Shown piece after piece: positions 17,952 through 26,032 of a stretch of 64,000 bases of DNA (position 1 is the first letter of the stretch; every line of letters begins with the position of its first letter). Location: contig WGMB01000009.1 in assembly GCA_016125275.1 (NCBI GenBank), forward strand, positions 390,939-454,938. Reading direction: 5' to 3'. A model generated the notes under the pieces. That model worked only from the letters and a program-made list of their open reading frames with translations. It made no database searches and was not told the origin of the DNA. This DNA comes from Acidobacteriota bacterium (GTDB taxonomy: Bacteria; Acidobacteriota; Terriglobia; Bryobacterales; UBA6623). The translations under genes and the position numbers were made by a program.

Positions 17952-18033
17952 GGGGACATCGAGCAGCGAACTGTGGCGCAGCGACTGCTCGACATCCCCT
18001 AGAGAGCCGGCGAAAGGCCGGGGTCCCTGCCCC
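17952..18033 (+). promoter_or_regulatory. Structured 5' leader with three consecutive hairpins
   Basis: Upstream of the TonB receptor start lie three potential stem-loops. The first is an imperfect 15-bp inverted repeat (arms 17952-17966 and 17985-17999, 13 of 15 paired, 18-base loop). The second is CCGGC/GCCGG around a GAAAG loop (18007-18021). The third is GGGG/CCCC (18020-18033), which competes with the second. The end of the region reads GGGGTCCCTGCC, faintly like the B12 box of cobalamin riboswitches, but the rest of that consensus is not convincing. No U-run follows, so it is not a simple terminator. The remainder of the intergenic region shows nothing else I can support. Confidence 0.3.
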
Positions 18034-18094
18034 AAGTGTAGGGCGCCCCTGCCTGCTTTCGCCTGCTCCAGATGGTATTGGGAAGGAGCGCTAC

Positions 18095-20536
18095 GTGTCG
18101 AAAGCGGAACAAAAGCACCCTCAATTGAATCCGGGCCGCAAGCAGAGCTGGCCCGAAGCCTATCGCATCCTGGCCACCGGGGCCTTGGTGGCCTATTCGG
18201 CGATCGGAAGCCGGGTCGTGGCTCCGGCGCAGGCGCAGGAGACGACCACGCCTCCGGCGCAAACGGCCAAGGCGACGGCCGCCGGCCGGCAGCAGTTCGA
18301 GATCTCCGCCGGACCGCTGGGCGAGGTGCTGGAGAAGTTATCCCAAGCTACCCAGTTGCGATTCGATCTCGAAAACGACGGGCTCGAGCACTTGCATTCG
18401 CCGGGCGTCTCCGGGCTCTTCACCAACCGGGCCGCCGTCGAGCAAGCGCTCAAGGGGACGGGCGCGCGGTTCTCGTTTGAGGGCGACCGCACCGTGCGCG
18501 TCGAGCTCGAAGCCGTGTCGGAGCTCATCGAGGTGGTGGGGACGCCGGTGATGTCGTCGCCCAAGTACACCGAGCCGCTCAAGGACACGCCGCAGACCGT
18601 GATGCTGATCTCGGAGCGGACCATCCAGAACCAAGGCGCAACCACGTTGCGCGACGTGCTGCGAAACGTTCCCGGCCTGACGGTCAACGCCGGCGAGGGC
18701 GGCCAGGCGGCGGGCGACAACCTGACGCTGCGCGGCTTCAGCGCCAGCAACGACATCTTCATCGACGGCTCCCGCGACCTCGGGCCGCAGTCCCGCGATC
18801 CCTTCAACGTCGAGCAGGTCGAGGTGGTCAAGGGACCGCAGTCGGCGATGACCGGCCGCGGCTCCTCCGGCGGAACTATCAACCTGTCGAGCAAGTCCCC
18901 GCGGCTGGACCCCTTCGTCAACCTGGGCACGAACTTTGGCACCGACGGCACCAAGCGCGGCACGGCCGACCTCGATACGCCCTTGTCCTTCCTGGGCGAG
19001 CGCGCGGCGCTGCGCATGAACGTGATGGGACACCAGTCCGGCGTAGCCGGCCGCGACGTCGTCAAGTACGAGCGCTGGGGCGTGGCGCCGACGCTGGCCT
19101 TCGGCCTCGGCACGCCGACCAACCTGACGCTGGGCTACTCCAAGCTGGAGCAGGACAACATCTCCGACTACGGCATTCCGTGGGTGCCGAACACCAACAA
19201 CGTGCTGGTCGACTACCGCGACCAGCCGGCGCCGGTGCCGCGCAACACCTTCTACGGCTTTCGGGACAGGGACCACGAAAAGCTCGGCTACGATGCGGCC
19301 ACGCTGCGCTTCAAGCACAGCTTCTCTGACAACTTCAGCGTCCGCGACCAGTTCCGCTACGGGCGCTCCACGCGCGATTCGATCGCCACACCGCCCCGCT
19401 TTGCCAGTGCGGACAGCACGGACATCAATCGCGAGATGCGCTCCTGGATCACCGAGGACGACATCTACGACAACCAGGCGGACCTGACGGCGTCGTTCAA
19501 CACCGGCGGCCTCAAGCACACCGTCGTGAGCGGCTTTGCGCTGACCCGCGAGGACAACCTGCGCGCCTACCGCAGCGCTCCCAACCAGCTCACCACGCTC
19601 TACAACCCCAACCCGGACGACGAGTACCTCGGCGAGTTCACCATCAACCCCGCCAAGGGCGACATCACCGCGGACACGCGGGCCCTCTACGCCTTCGACA
19701 ACGTGCGGCTGGGCCGCCACTGGCTGGCCAACGGCGGCTTCCGGGCCGAGCGCTTCCACGCCAGCGGCACCCGCGTCTCCGGCACGGCCACCGAGCCCCT
19801 GGACCGCGTCGACACGATGCTGAGCCTGCGCGCCGGTCTGGTCTACAACCCGGTGGACTCCGGCTCGGTCTACGCCTCCTACGGCTCGTCGATGAATCCT
19901 TCGGTCGAAGGCCTCTCCTACGGCCTCTCGGCGAACAACCTCAACCTATCGCCCGAGAAGACGTACACGCTCGAGACCGGGACCAAGTGGCAGCTCTTGC
20001 GGGACCGGCTGCTGCTCAGCGGCGCTCTGTTCGAGGTCCGCAAGACCAATGCGCGCACGCCCGGCGCGCTGCCCGACGACCCGCCGATCGTGCTCGACGG
20101 CGTGCAGCGCAACCGCGGCGTGGAGCTCGGCGCCACGGGCCACGTCACGCCGGACTGGATGATCTTCGGCGGCTACACCTACATGGACAGCGCCGTCATC
20201 GAGTCCAACAACGCCGACGAGCTGGGCCATCGCTTCCCGAACACCCCCAGCGGCTCGTTCAACCTCTGGACGACCTACGCCTTCCCGGGCAACGTCACCA
20301 TCGGCGGCGGGGCCAACTACGTGGGCAAGCGCTTCAACAACATCGCCAACGCCCGCAGCGTGCCGAGCTATTGGACGGCCAACCTGATGGCCTCCTTCCC
20401 CTTGCACGAGAAGATCGAGGCGCGGGTCAACCTGTTCAACCTCACCAACGCGTACTACTACGACCGAGTGGGCGGCGGCCACGTCATCCCCGGTCCGGCT
20501 CGCTCCCTGATGGGGAGCCTCAACTTCCGATTCTGA
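18095..20536 (+). CDS. TonB-dependent siderophore receptor with STN signalling domain
   Basis: An 813-residue outer-membrane receptor. It has a signal region to about residue 48, an STN domain (about 66-135) typical of FecA/FpvA-like signalling receptors, and a plug domain (about 155-265, with TLRDVLRNVPGLTV and VEVVKGPQSAMTGRGSSGGTIN). A 22-strand barrel ends in the aromatic terminus SLNFRF. GTG at 18095 is preceded by GGAAGGAG. The plug is of the siderophore receptor subclass, and the downstream PiuC and PepSY genes strongly support ferric-siderophore uptake. No adjacent sigma/anti-sigma pair is present, so the STN partner must be encoded elsewhere or missing. Confidence 0.92.
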   Translation: MSKAEQKHPQLNPGRKQSWPEAYRILATGALVAYSAIGSRVVAPAQAQETTTPPAQTAKATAAGRQQFEISAGPLGEVLEKLSQATQLRFDLENDGLEHLHSPGVSGLFTNRAAVEQALKGTGARFSFEGDRTVRVELEAVSELIEVVGTPVMSSPKYTEPLKDTPQTVMLISERTIQNQGATTLRDVLRNVPGLTVNAGEGGQAAGDNLTLRGFSASNDIFIDGSRDLGPQSRDPFNVEQVEVVKGPQSAMTGRGSSGGTINLSSKSPRLDPFVNLGTNFGTDGTKRGTADLDTPLSFLGERAALRMNVMGHQSGVAGRDVVKYERWGVAPTLAFGLGTPTNLTLGYSKLEQDNISDYGIPWVPNTNNVLVDYRDQPAPVPRNTFYGFRDRDHEKLGYDAATLRFKHSFSDNFSVRDQFRYGRSTRDSIATPPRFASADSTDINREMRSWITEDDIYDNQADLTASFNTGGLKHTVVSGFALTREDNLRAYRSAPNQLTTLYNPNPDDEYLGEFTINPAKGDITADTRALYAFDNVRLGRHWLANGGFRAERFHASGTRVSGTATEPLDRVDTMLSLRAGLVYNPVDSGSVYASYGSSMNPSVEGLSYGLSANNLNLSPEKTYTLETGTKWQLLRDRLLLSGALFEVRKTNARTPGALPDDPPIVLDGVQRNRGVELGATGHVTPDWMIFGGYTYMDSAVIESNNADELGHRFPNTPSGSFNLWTTYAFPGNVTIGGGANYVGKRFNNIANARSVPSYWTANLMASFPLHEKIEARVNLFNLTNAYYYDRVGGGHVIPGPARSLMGSLNFRF

Positions 20537-20548
20537 GGTCTTTTCGTC

Positions 20549-21229
20549 ATGTTGCTTCAAGTTCCCGAGGTGCTCAGCGCCGAAGAGGCCGCCGCCTGGC
20601 GCACGAAGCTCGACGCGGCGGACTGGGTCGACGGCCGGGTGACCGCCGGCGTCCAGTCCGCCCGCGTCAAGAACAACCGTCAGTTGCGGGAAGGCTCTCC
20701 GCTGGCGCGCGAGCTGGGAGACAGGATTCTGGAAGTCCTGCAGCACACGCCGCTGTTCCTGTCGGCGGCGCTGCCGCTGCGGGTCTTCCCGCCCCTGTTC
20801 AACCGCTATGGCCCCGGGCACTCCTTCGGCTCGCATGTGGACAACGCCATCCGGCAGGTCCCGGGGACGCCTCACCGCGTCCGCACGGACCTGTCGGCGA
20901 CGCTGTTCTTCTCCGACCCCGACGAATACGAGGGCGGCGAGCTGCTGGTCGAAGACACCTACGGCGTACACCAGGTGAAGCTGCCGATGGGACACATGGC
21001 GCTGTACCCGTCGACCAGCCTGCACAAGGTGCTGCCCATTCGCAGCGGCGCCCGCGTGGCGTCGTTCTTCTGGATCCAGAGCATGATCCGCGACGACGGA
21101 CAGCGCACCCTGCTGTTCGACCTGGATTCGGGCATCCAACGGATCAGCCAAGACGCGCCGGACCATCCCTCTGCGGTGCAGCTCACCGGCGTCTATCACA
21201 ACCTACTGCGGCGCTGGGCGGACGTTTGA
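20549..21229 (+). CDS. PiuC-like Fe(II)/2-oxoglutarate-dependent hydroxylase
   Basis: A 226-residue PKHD-type dioxygenase. It matches the PiuC/YbiX family throughout: [18 protein letters not shown] carries the H-x-D iron ligands near residue 98, [18 protein letters not shown] follows near 119-136, and the second histidine is in [13 protein letters not shown] with the 2-oxoglutarate-binding arginine. Family members are encoded beside TonB siderophore receptors and are thought to assist iron release from, or modification of, the siderophore. It lies 12 bases after the receptor gene. Confidence 0.9.
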   Translation: MLLQVPEVLSAEEAAAWRTKLDAADWVDGRVTAGVQSARVKNNRQLREGSPLARELGDRILEVLQHTPLFLSAALPLRVFPPLFNRYGPGHSFGSHVDNAIRQVPGTPHRVRTDLSATLFFSDPDEYEGGELLVEDTYGVHQVKLPMGHMALYPSTSLHKVLPIRSGARVASFFWIQSMIRDDGQRTLLFDLDSGIQRISQDAPDHPSAVQLTGVYHNLLRRWADV

Positions 21230-21239
21230 GACAACCACG

Positions 21240-22508
21240 ATGAGCTTTCGCAAGATTCTGTTCTGGATCCACCTGATCGTCGGCTGCGTGGTCGGGCTGG
21301 TGGTCTTGATGATGTCGTTCACCGGCGTCCTGTTGACCTACGAGCAGCAGATCATCGACTGGGCGGAGCGGGGCTATCATTCGGCTCCGCCCTCGCCCGA
21401 CGCGCCGCGGATGCCGGTGGCGGGACTGGTGGCGGCGGCCTCGACCGGCGCCGAGCCGCCCTCGACGCTGACCTTAGAAGCCGACCCGACCGCACCGGTC
21501 GCCCTGGGCTGGGGCCGGGCGAAGACGGTCTACGTGAACCCCTACACCGGCGCGGCGCTGGGCGAGGGCGACGCGGGCGTGCGGTCGTTCTTCCGCTCGG
21601 TGACGTCCTGGCACCGCTGGTTCGCCGTCGAGGGCGAGGGCCGCGAGTTCTGGAAGGGCGTAACCGGGGCCTCGAACCTGGGCTTCTTCTTCCTGGTGCT
21701 CAGCGGCATGTACCTGTGGCTTCCCAAGAAGTGGACGCCGCAAAGCGTGCGGGCGATCGCTTGGTTTCGCGGCGGGCTGTCGGGCAAGGCGCGGGACTTC
21801 AACTGGCACAACGTGTTCGGCATCTGGATGGCGATCCCGCTGGCCCTCGTGGTCGGCACGGCGGCGTTCTTTTCCTACCAGTGGCCCTCGCGGCTGCTGT
21901 ATCAGGCCCTGGACGGCGAGGCGCCGCCCCAGCGCGGAGGCCCTCCGGGACGCGGCGGCGGACCGCCCGGGCGCGGCGAAGGCGGACCGCGGGCTGAGGG
22001 CGGAGGCCCTCGCGGAGAACGCGGCGAGCGTGGTGGAGAACGGGGCGGGCCCGGCGGCGAGCGTCGCGGGCGCGGGCCGGGCGGCGGCGAGCACGCGGCC
22101 GAGCCGGTCGATCCGGCCGTCTTTGCCGGTCTCGACGACTTGCTGGCGCGCGTGGAGCAGGACAACCCCGGCTGGCGCACGATCGCGTTGTCCACGCCGC
22201 ACTCGACGGCCGAGCCGGTGGGCTTTACCGTCAGCTCAGGCGGCAGGGGCCGGCCGGACTTGCGCGTGGAGCTGAAGCTGAACCGCGAGAGCGGCGAGAC
22301 CGTGGAGAAACGAGGCTTCGCCGAGCAGAGCGCCGGGCGGCGCTGGCGCACCTGGGTGCGCTGGATACACACCGGCGAGGTCGGCGGCTTTTGGGGCCAG
22401 ACGATCGCCGGCCTGGCGTCGCTGGCCGGCGTGATGCTGGTCTGGACGGGCCTGATGCTCTCCTGGCGTCGCTTCGTCGCCTGGAGGGGCCGCCGAGCCC
22501 GCGCCTAA
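21240..22508 (+). CDS. PepSY-associated membrane protein (PiuB-like iron-regulated)
   Basis: A 422-residue inner-membrane protein with PepSY-type helices: HLIVGCVVGLVVLMMSFTGVLL near residues 11-33, GFFFLVLSGMYLWLPKKW near 147, WHNVFGIWMAIPLALVVG near 189, and a final segment near 388-408. Family members are linked to siderophore reduction or iron export from the periplasm. Unusual is a long Gly/Pro/Arg/Glu-rich low-complexity stretch at about residues 228-288, which sits in the large loop before the second PepSY region. It is the third gene of the iron operon, and a strong terminator follows. Confidence 0.85.
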   Translation: MSFRKILFWIHLIVGCVVGLVVLMMSFTGVLLTYEQQIIDWAERGYHSAPPSPDAPRMPVAGLVAAASTGAEPPSTLTLEADPTAPVALGWGRAKTVYVNPYTGAALGEGDAGVRSFFRSVTSWHRWFAVEGEGREFWKGVTGASNLGFFFLVLSGMYLWLPKKWTPQSVRAIAWFRGGLSGKARDFNWHNVFGIWMAIPLALVVGTAAFFSYQWPSRLLYQALDGEAPPQRGGPPGRGGGPPGRGEGGPRAEGGGPRGERGERGGERGGPGGERRGRGPGGGEHAAEPVDPAVFAGLDDLLARVEQDNPGWRTIALSTPHSTAEPVGFTVSSGGRGRPDLRVELKLNRESGETVEKRGFAEQSAGRRWRTWVRWIHTGEVGGFWGQTIAGLASLAGVMLVWTGLMLSWRRFVAWRGRRARA

Positions 22509-22532
22509 CCGCCGTTCGGGACCGCGCCACCG

Positions 22533-22562
22533 AGCCCCGCCTGTGGGATGCGGGGCTTTTTT
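22533..22562 (+). terminator. Rho-independent terminator of the iron-uptake operon
   Basis: An 8-bp perfect GC-rich stem, AGCCCCGC (22533-22540) with GCGGGGCT (22550-22557), and a 9-base loop, followed directly by a run of six T residues. It lies 25 bases after the PepSY stop codon and just before the convergent dipeptidase gene. Confidence 0.88.
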
Positions 22563-22567
22563 GCGTT

Positions 22568-23839
22568 TCAGGCCAAGGCCGCCCGCGCCACCCGCAGAAC
22601 GTTGCCTCCCAGGATTTTTTGGATGTCGGCGTCCTTGTAGCCGCGCTGCACCATCCCCACGGTAAACAGCGGCCAGTTGGTCCAGGCCAGGCTGGCGTTC
22701 ATCTGCGGGGTGGTCTCGAAATCGTCCTCGGGCCACAGCGCCGCGAAACGCGTCCGCTGCGGGCCGCGCTTCGGCAGCTTGCGGTTCTCGGCGGCGGCGA
22801 GCTGCGAGGTGTAGGCCACGTCGGTGCCGATCGCCACGTGGTCCGCGCCGAACTTCTTTACCGCGTAGTCCACGTGATCGAGCAGCGCCTGGATGTCGCC
22901 GGTGCGGCGCAGGAAGCGCGGAATGGCGCAGATGCCGATGTAGCCGCCGGTGTCGACGATCGCCCGGATGACCTCGTCGGGCTTGGAGCGGATGTGCGGG
23001 TAGAGGCCGCCGCACGTGGAGTGGCTGGCGACCATCGGCTTGGAGGAGCGCTGGGCGGCTTCGAGGCTGGTCCGCCAACCCGAGTGCGCCACGTCGACGA
23101 TCACGCCCACCCGGTTCATCTCATCCACCGCCGCCCGGCCGAAGTCGCTGAGCCCGCCGTTGGCGGTTTCGGCGCAGCCGTCGCCGAGGGGGTTCCGGCG
23201 GTTGTACGTCACGTGCATCATGCGGATGCCGAGCTGGTAGAAGACGCGGACGTAGCGCAGCTCGTCCTCGACGCTCACCCAAGCCTGAGTGAGCGGCACG
23301 CCGTTGCCGGTGAAGTAGAGGCAGCCGAGCCCGTCGGCGTGGGCCTGCTCCACGTCATCGGGCGTGACGGCCCGGCGCAGCACGCCGCGCAGGTGGTCGG
23401 TGAGGTAGGTGAAGCGGGCCAGGCGCTTCATCAGCACCATCGGGGCGTTGCCCTCCTCGCCGCAGTTCTGGAAGATGCAGGTCATGCCGGCGGCGTTCCA
23501 GGCGCGGATGAACTCCTCGCGCTCGGCCGCAACGTCGGCGGGGCGGGTCATGCCCATGTCCTCGCGCATGTCCTGGAGCTCGACGTCGGACGCGCCGGCC
23601 TCCATGGCGTCGCGCACGGCGTCGCCGTCGAGCCCGGCGCGGGGCGCGAAGCCGTAGGAGTCGAACACCAGCGACTCGCGATGGAGAGCAAGGCCGCGCT
23701 CCAGGTCGCGGGCGCTGGGTTTCAGGACGGCGAGGCCTGCCTGGCGGTCCTGCTCGATGCGGTCGTTGGTTTGGGCGGAGAGCTGGGCGGCGGCGGCCAG
23801 GGAGACGGCCGAGGACTGGAGGAAGCGGCGACGGTGCAT
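22568..23839 (-). CDS. Membrane dipeptidase (peptidase family M19, renal dipeptidase-like)
   Basis: A 423-residue zinc dipeptidase. ESLVFDSYGF near residue 55 occupies the usual first metal-site position but lacks the common H-x-D, while VIVDVAHSGW, KPMVASHSTC and DHVAIGTDVAY match the conserved M19 core. The start at 23839 gives MHRRRFLQSSAVSLAAAAQLSAQ, a Tat-like export signal, which is why an earlier in-frame start was rejected. It would cleave dipeptides, often with D-amino acids, in the periplasm. It is a single gene with no clear functional partner. The missing N-terminal H-x-D (D-S-Y here) could alter metal binding. Confidence 0.85.
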   Translation of the reverse strand: MHRRRFLQSSAVSLAAAAQLSAQTNDRIEQDRQAGLAVLKPSARDLERGLALHRESLVFDSYGFAPRAGLDGDAVRDAMEAGASDVELQDMREDMGMTRPADVAAEREEFIRAWNAAGMTCIFQNCGEEGNAPMVLMKRLARFTYLTDHLRGVLRRAVTPDDVEQAHADGLGCLYFTGNGVPLTQAWVSVEDELRYVRVFYQLGIRMMHVTYNRRNPLGDGCAETANGGLSDFGRAAVDEMNRVGVIVDVAHSGWRTSLEAAQRSSKPMVASHSTCGGLYPHIRSKPDEVIRAIVDTGGYIGICAIPRFLRRTGDIQALLDHVDYAVKKFGADHVAIGTDVAYTSQLAAAENRKLPKRGPQRTRFAALWPEDDFETTPQMNASLAWTNWPLFTVGMVQRGYKDADIQKILGGNVLRVARAALA

Positions 23840-23906
23840 GAGCAACACCTTAGCGCGGAGTATGCGCGGCCGTGTATCGCACAACCGGAAGAGCTCACCC
23901 GGGGCG

Positions 23907-24659
23907 TTACTTTGAGTCGGGACTCTTCTGCGTTGGCGTTGGCGTTGGCGTTGGCAGATGCTGAGGCGGAGATTTCTGCACTGGCACCCTTGGCATCGCC
24001 GGGGGTACGCCGCCCCGCTGGTCCAGCGGCACGCTCGCCATGCCGGGAGGTATGAGACCGTTGGTAGCTGGGGTACCCTTAGGGGTCTTGAATGGCTGCG
24101 ACTTGCTCACAGGGCTAACTTTAGCAGCTACCCACATGTTCGGACCGACAAAAAATAGAGTTGTAAGGAGGGCCAGGACAAACAATATTCCTGCGGCCTT
24201 GTTCAACCTGTCCGTGGCCGCACTGGGTTCATTCTCTGCATTGAAGGCTGTTTCGTCCTTTTCGACGTAGTATTTTTGCGCCAAAGCGAGCTGCGCATCA
24301 TAAGCCTGTTGGCTCTTGACGAATGACAGGAGGATGCAAGCAATCGAAGCTAGGAACAGAACCCAGGACACGAACAGCAACGGGAGCCAAAACACTTGCG
24401 ACACGGGCACGACATCCTTCAGGAAGGCCAACGACAGCACCAACGAGCCGCTCGACAGTGACAACAGCGCCCTATCGAACTCAGCAAAACTGGATTGCCG
24501 CCCCGCCCAAAGCTCCTTTTGGTAGTCGGAGTACAGCTGCATCCTCACGTTGTTGTCGGATGACACCTCGGGCGCAGTCGCGTCCACTACGTCATCGCCC
24601 GGGTCCGTGCTGCTTCGTTGGTCTTTGACATACGCCTGCGGATGCTTTTCGGTATCCAT
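23907..24659 (-). CDS. Hypothetical three-helix membrane protein, low GC
   Basis: A 250-residue protein that I do not recognise. A charged N-terminal part (about 60 residues) is followed by hydrophobic segments near residues 66-82, 87-114 and 152-174. A Pro-rich cytoplasmic or periplasmic tail then ends in a (Thr-Pro) tract encoded by a hexamer repeat. Base composition is clearly lower in G+C (near half) than all neighbouring genes, and codon use differs, so recent acquisition is likely. The 2+1 helix layout recalls small membrane effectors of nucleotide-signalling conflict systems (SLATT-like), but no motif supports this firmly. Confidence 0.6.
   Translation of the reverse strand: MDTEKHPQAYVKDQRSSTDPGDDVVDATAPEVSSDNNVRMQLYSDYQKELWAGRQSSFAEFDRALLSLSSGSLVLSLAFLKDVVPVSQVFWLPLLFVSWVLFLASIACILLSFVKSQQAYDAQLALAQKYYVEKDETAFNAENEPSAATDRLNKAAGILFVLALLTTLFFVGPNMWVAAKVSPVSKSQPFKTPKGTPATNGLIPPGMASVPLDQRGGVPPAMPRVPVQKSPPQHLPTPTPTPTQKSPDSK
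23932..23955 (+). repeat. Four tandem copies of the hexamer GTTGGC
   Basis: A perfect 6-bp tandem repeat, four units, that encodes the Thr-Pro tract near the C-terminus of the low-GC membrane protein on the minus strand. Slippage here would change the tail length in whole dipeptide steps without a frameshift. Confidence 0.9.
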
Positions 24660-24750
24660 ACTTTCATTTTCGAACAGCAGGTTCCTATTACGGAGGGATC
24701 GCCAGCGAGATCAGGAGGGATGTCTGTCCGAAGAGAATCCTGTGCATGCT

Positions 24751-25200
24751 CTACGCTTGCGCCTCCTCCACCGGCAGCCAGCCCTGCTTGGTCCATTTTT
24801 CCCAGTGCGAGCCGTCTTTGCTGCGGTAGGAGCCGCCGCTGGTGTTGCCGCCGCCGGCGCCGATCGCGCGGTTCTCCAACAACGCCAGCACGTAGCCGTC
24901 CTCGAAGCGGATCGACTGCCCCAGGCAGACCGTCGGAAACAGGTAGAAGCCCGTCTTGAGCACCCTGGTTCGTTGCACCTTGCGTCCGCTGGTGTCGAGC
25001 AGGTAGACCTCGCAGCTCATCGCCAGAAACGCCACCGGGCGGCCTTCGAGCTCGGTCTCGAACACCACGCCGCCTTGCGGCTCGACCTCCTGGCGCAACG
25101 CCGCCAGTTGCTCCGCGGGCGTGCGTTTGCGGAGAGCCCAATACGCGGCCGCGGCCAGCAGCAAGGCGACGACCAGGACGACGAGCAGGGCGCGAGGCAT
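24751..25200 (-). CDS. Hypothetical membrane-anchored protein
   Basis: A 149-residue protein with one N-terminal membrane segment (residues 4-22, RALLVVLVVALLLAAAAYW) and a soluble beta-rich domain that contains a conserved-looking FYLFPTVCLGQSIRFEDGYVL region and two cysteines. I do not recognise the family. It starts 13 bases after the SDR gene stop and is probably the last gene of the minus-strand VWFA-MaoC-CorA-SDR run. A 91-base gap separates its end from the low-GC gene upstream of the dipeptidase. Confidence 0.6.
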   Translation of the reverse strand: MPRALLVVLVVALLLAAAAYWALRKRTPAEQLAALRQEVEPQGGVVFETELEGRPVAFLAMSCEVYLLDTSGRKVQRTRVLKTGFYLFPTVCLGQSIRFEDGYVLALLENRAIGAGGGNTSGGSYRSKDGSHWEKWTKQGWLPVEEAQA

Positions 25201-25213
25201 GGCAGGGACCGCC

Positions 25214-26032
25214 TTACATGACCATGCCGCCGGTGACCAGCACGACGGCGCCGGTGACGTAGTCCGACAGCGGCGAGGCCAGAAACAGCACCGGCCCGGC
25301 GGCGTCTTCGGGCGTGCCGGCGCGGCCCAGCGGGATGTGATGCAGTTGGTTCTCGCGCACCGATTCCGGGATGCCCAGCGCGACGCCCCCGGCGGTCGTC
25401 TCGCCGATCTCCTTGGCCTGGGTCAAGCGCGTGTCGATGAAGCCGTAGGCCACGGCGTTGCAGCAGATGTTGAAGCGGCCCCACTCCTTGGCGACGGTCT
25501 TGGTCATGCCCACCACGCCCATCTTGCCGGCGGCGTAGTTGATCTGGCCCGCATTGCCGGCCACGCCGGAGGTCGAGCTGACGTTGATGATCTTGCGGCA
25601 GGGCGGCCGTTCGCCGGCGTCGAGCGCCTTCTTGGCTTCGCCGCGCAGGTACTCCGAGGCGGCCCGGATGATACGGAACGGCGCCTTCAGGTGCACGTCG
25701 AGCATGGCGTCGAACTGCGCATCGGACATCTTGTGGATCACGCCGTCCCAGGTATAGCCGGCGTTGTTGACCAGAATGTCGATCGAGCCGAAGCCGCTCA
25801 GCGCCGTCTGGACGAGGTGGTCGGGGAAAGCCGGGTCGGTGACGCTGCCGGTGGCGACCACGCACTCGCCGCCGGCGGCATGGATGGCCGTGGCGGTTTC
25901 GCTCACCGGGTCGGGGTCCAGATCGTTGACCACGACCTTGGCGCCGTGCGCGGAGAGCAGTTGAGCCACGGCGCGGCCGATGCCGCGGCCGGCCCCGGTT
26001 ACGATGGCGACCTTTCCAGCCAGCAGTTGCAC
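25214..26032 (-). CDS. Short-chain dehydrogenase/reductase (FabG-like)
   Basis: A 272-residue classical SDR with the cofactor motif TGAGRGIG near residue 12, NNAGYTWDG near 95, the catalytic serine region INVSST, and Y-x(3)-K in YAAGKMGVVGMTK near 175. The GTG start at 26032 shares a base with the CorA stop codon (TAGTG), fixing the start better than the upstream candidates. The C-terminus VTGAVVLVTGG is normal for the family. With a MaoC-like hydratase two genes upstream, a role in beta-oxidation or hydroxyacyl reduction is likely. Confidence 0.85.
   Translation of the reverse strand: MQLLAGKVAIVTGAGRGIGRAVAQLLSAHGAKVVVNDLDPDPVSETATAIHAAGGECVVATGSVTDPAFPDHLVQTALSGFGSIDILVNNAGYTWDGVIHKMSDAQFDAMLDVHLKAPFRIIRAASEYLRGEAKKALDAGERPPCRKIINVSSTSGVAGNAGQINYAAGKMGVVGMTKTVAKEWGRFNICCNAVAYGFIDTRLTQAKEIGETTAGGVALGIPESVRENQLHHIPLGRAGTPEDAAGPVLFLASPLSDYVTGAVVLVTGGMVM

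Noticed and set aside
17859..18035. Cobalamin riboswitch upstream of the TonB receptor
   Set aside because: Only a weak B12-box-like end and a GGGAA element are seen; the conserved order of motifs is not met, so it is reported only as a structured leader.
23932..23955. Short tandem hexamers considered as a CRISPR or origin iteron
   Set aside because: Only four 6-bp units without spacers, inside a coding sequence that reads Thr-Pro; no DnaA boxes nearby.
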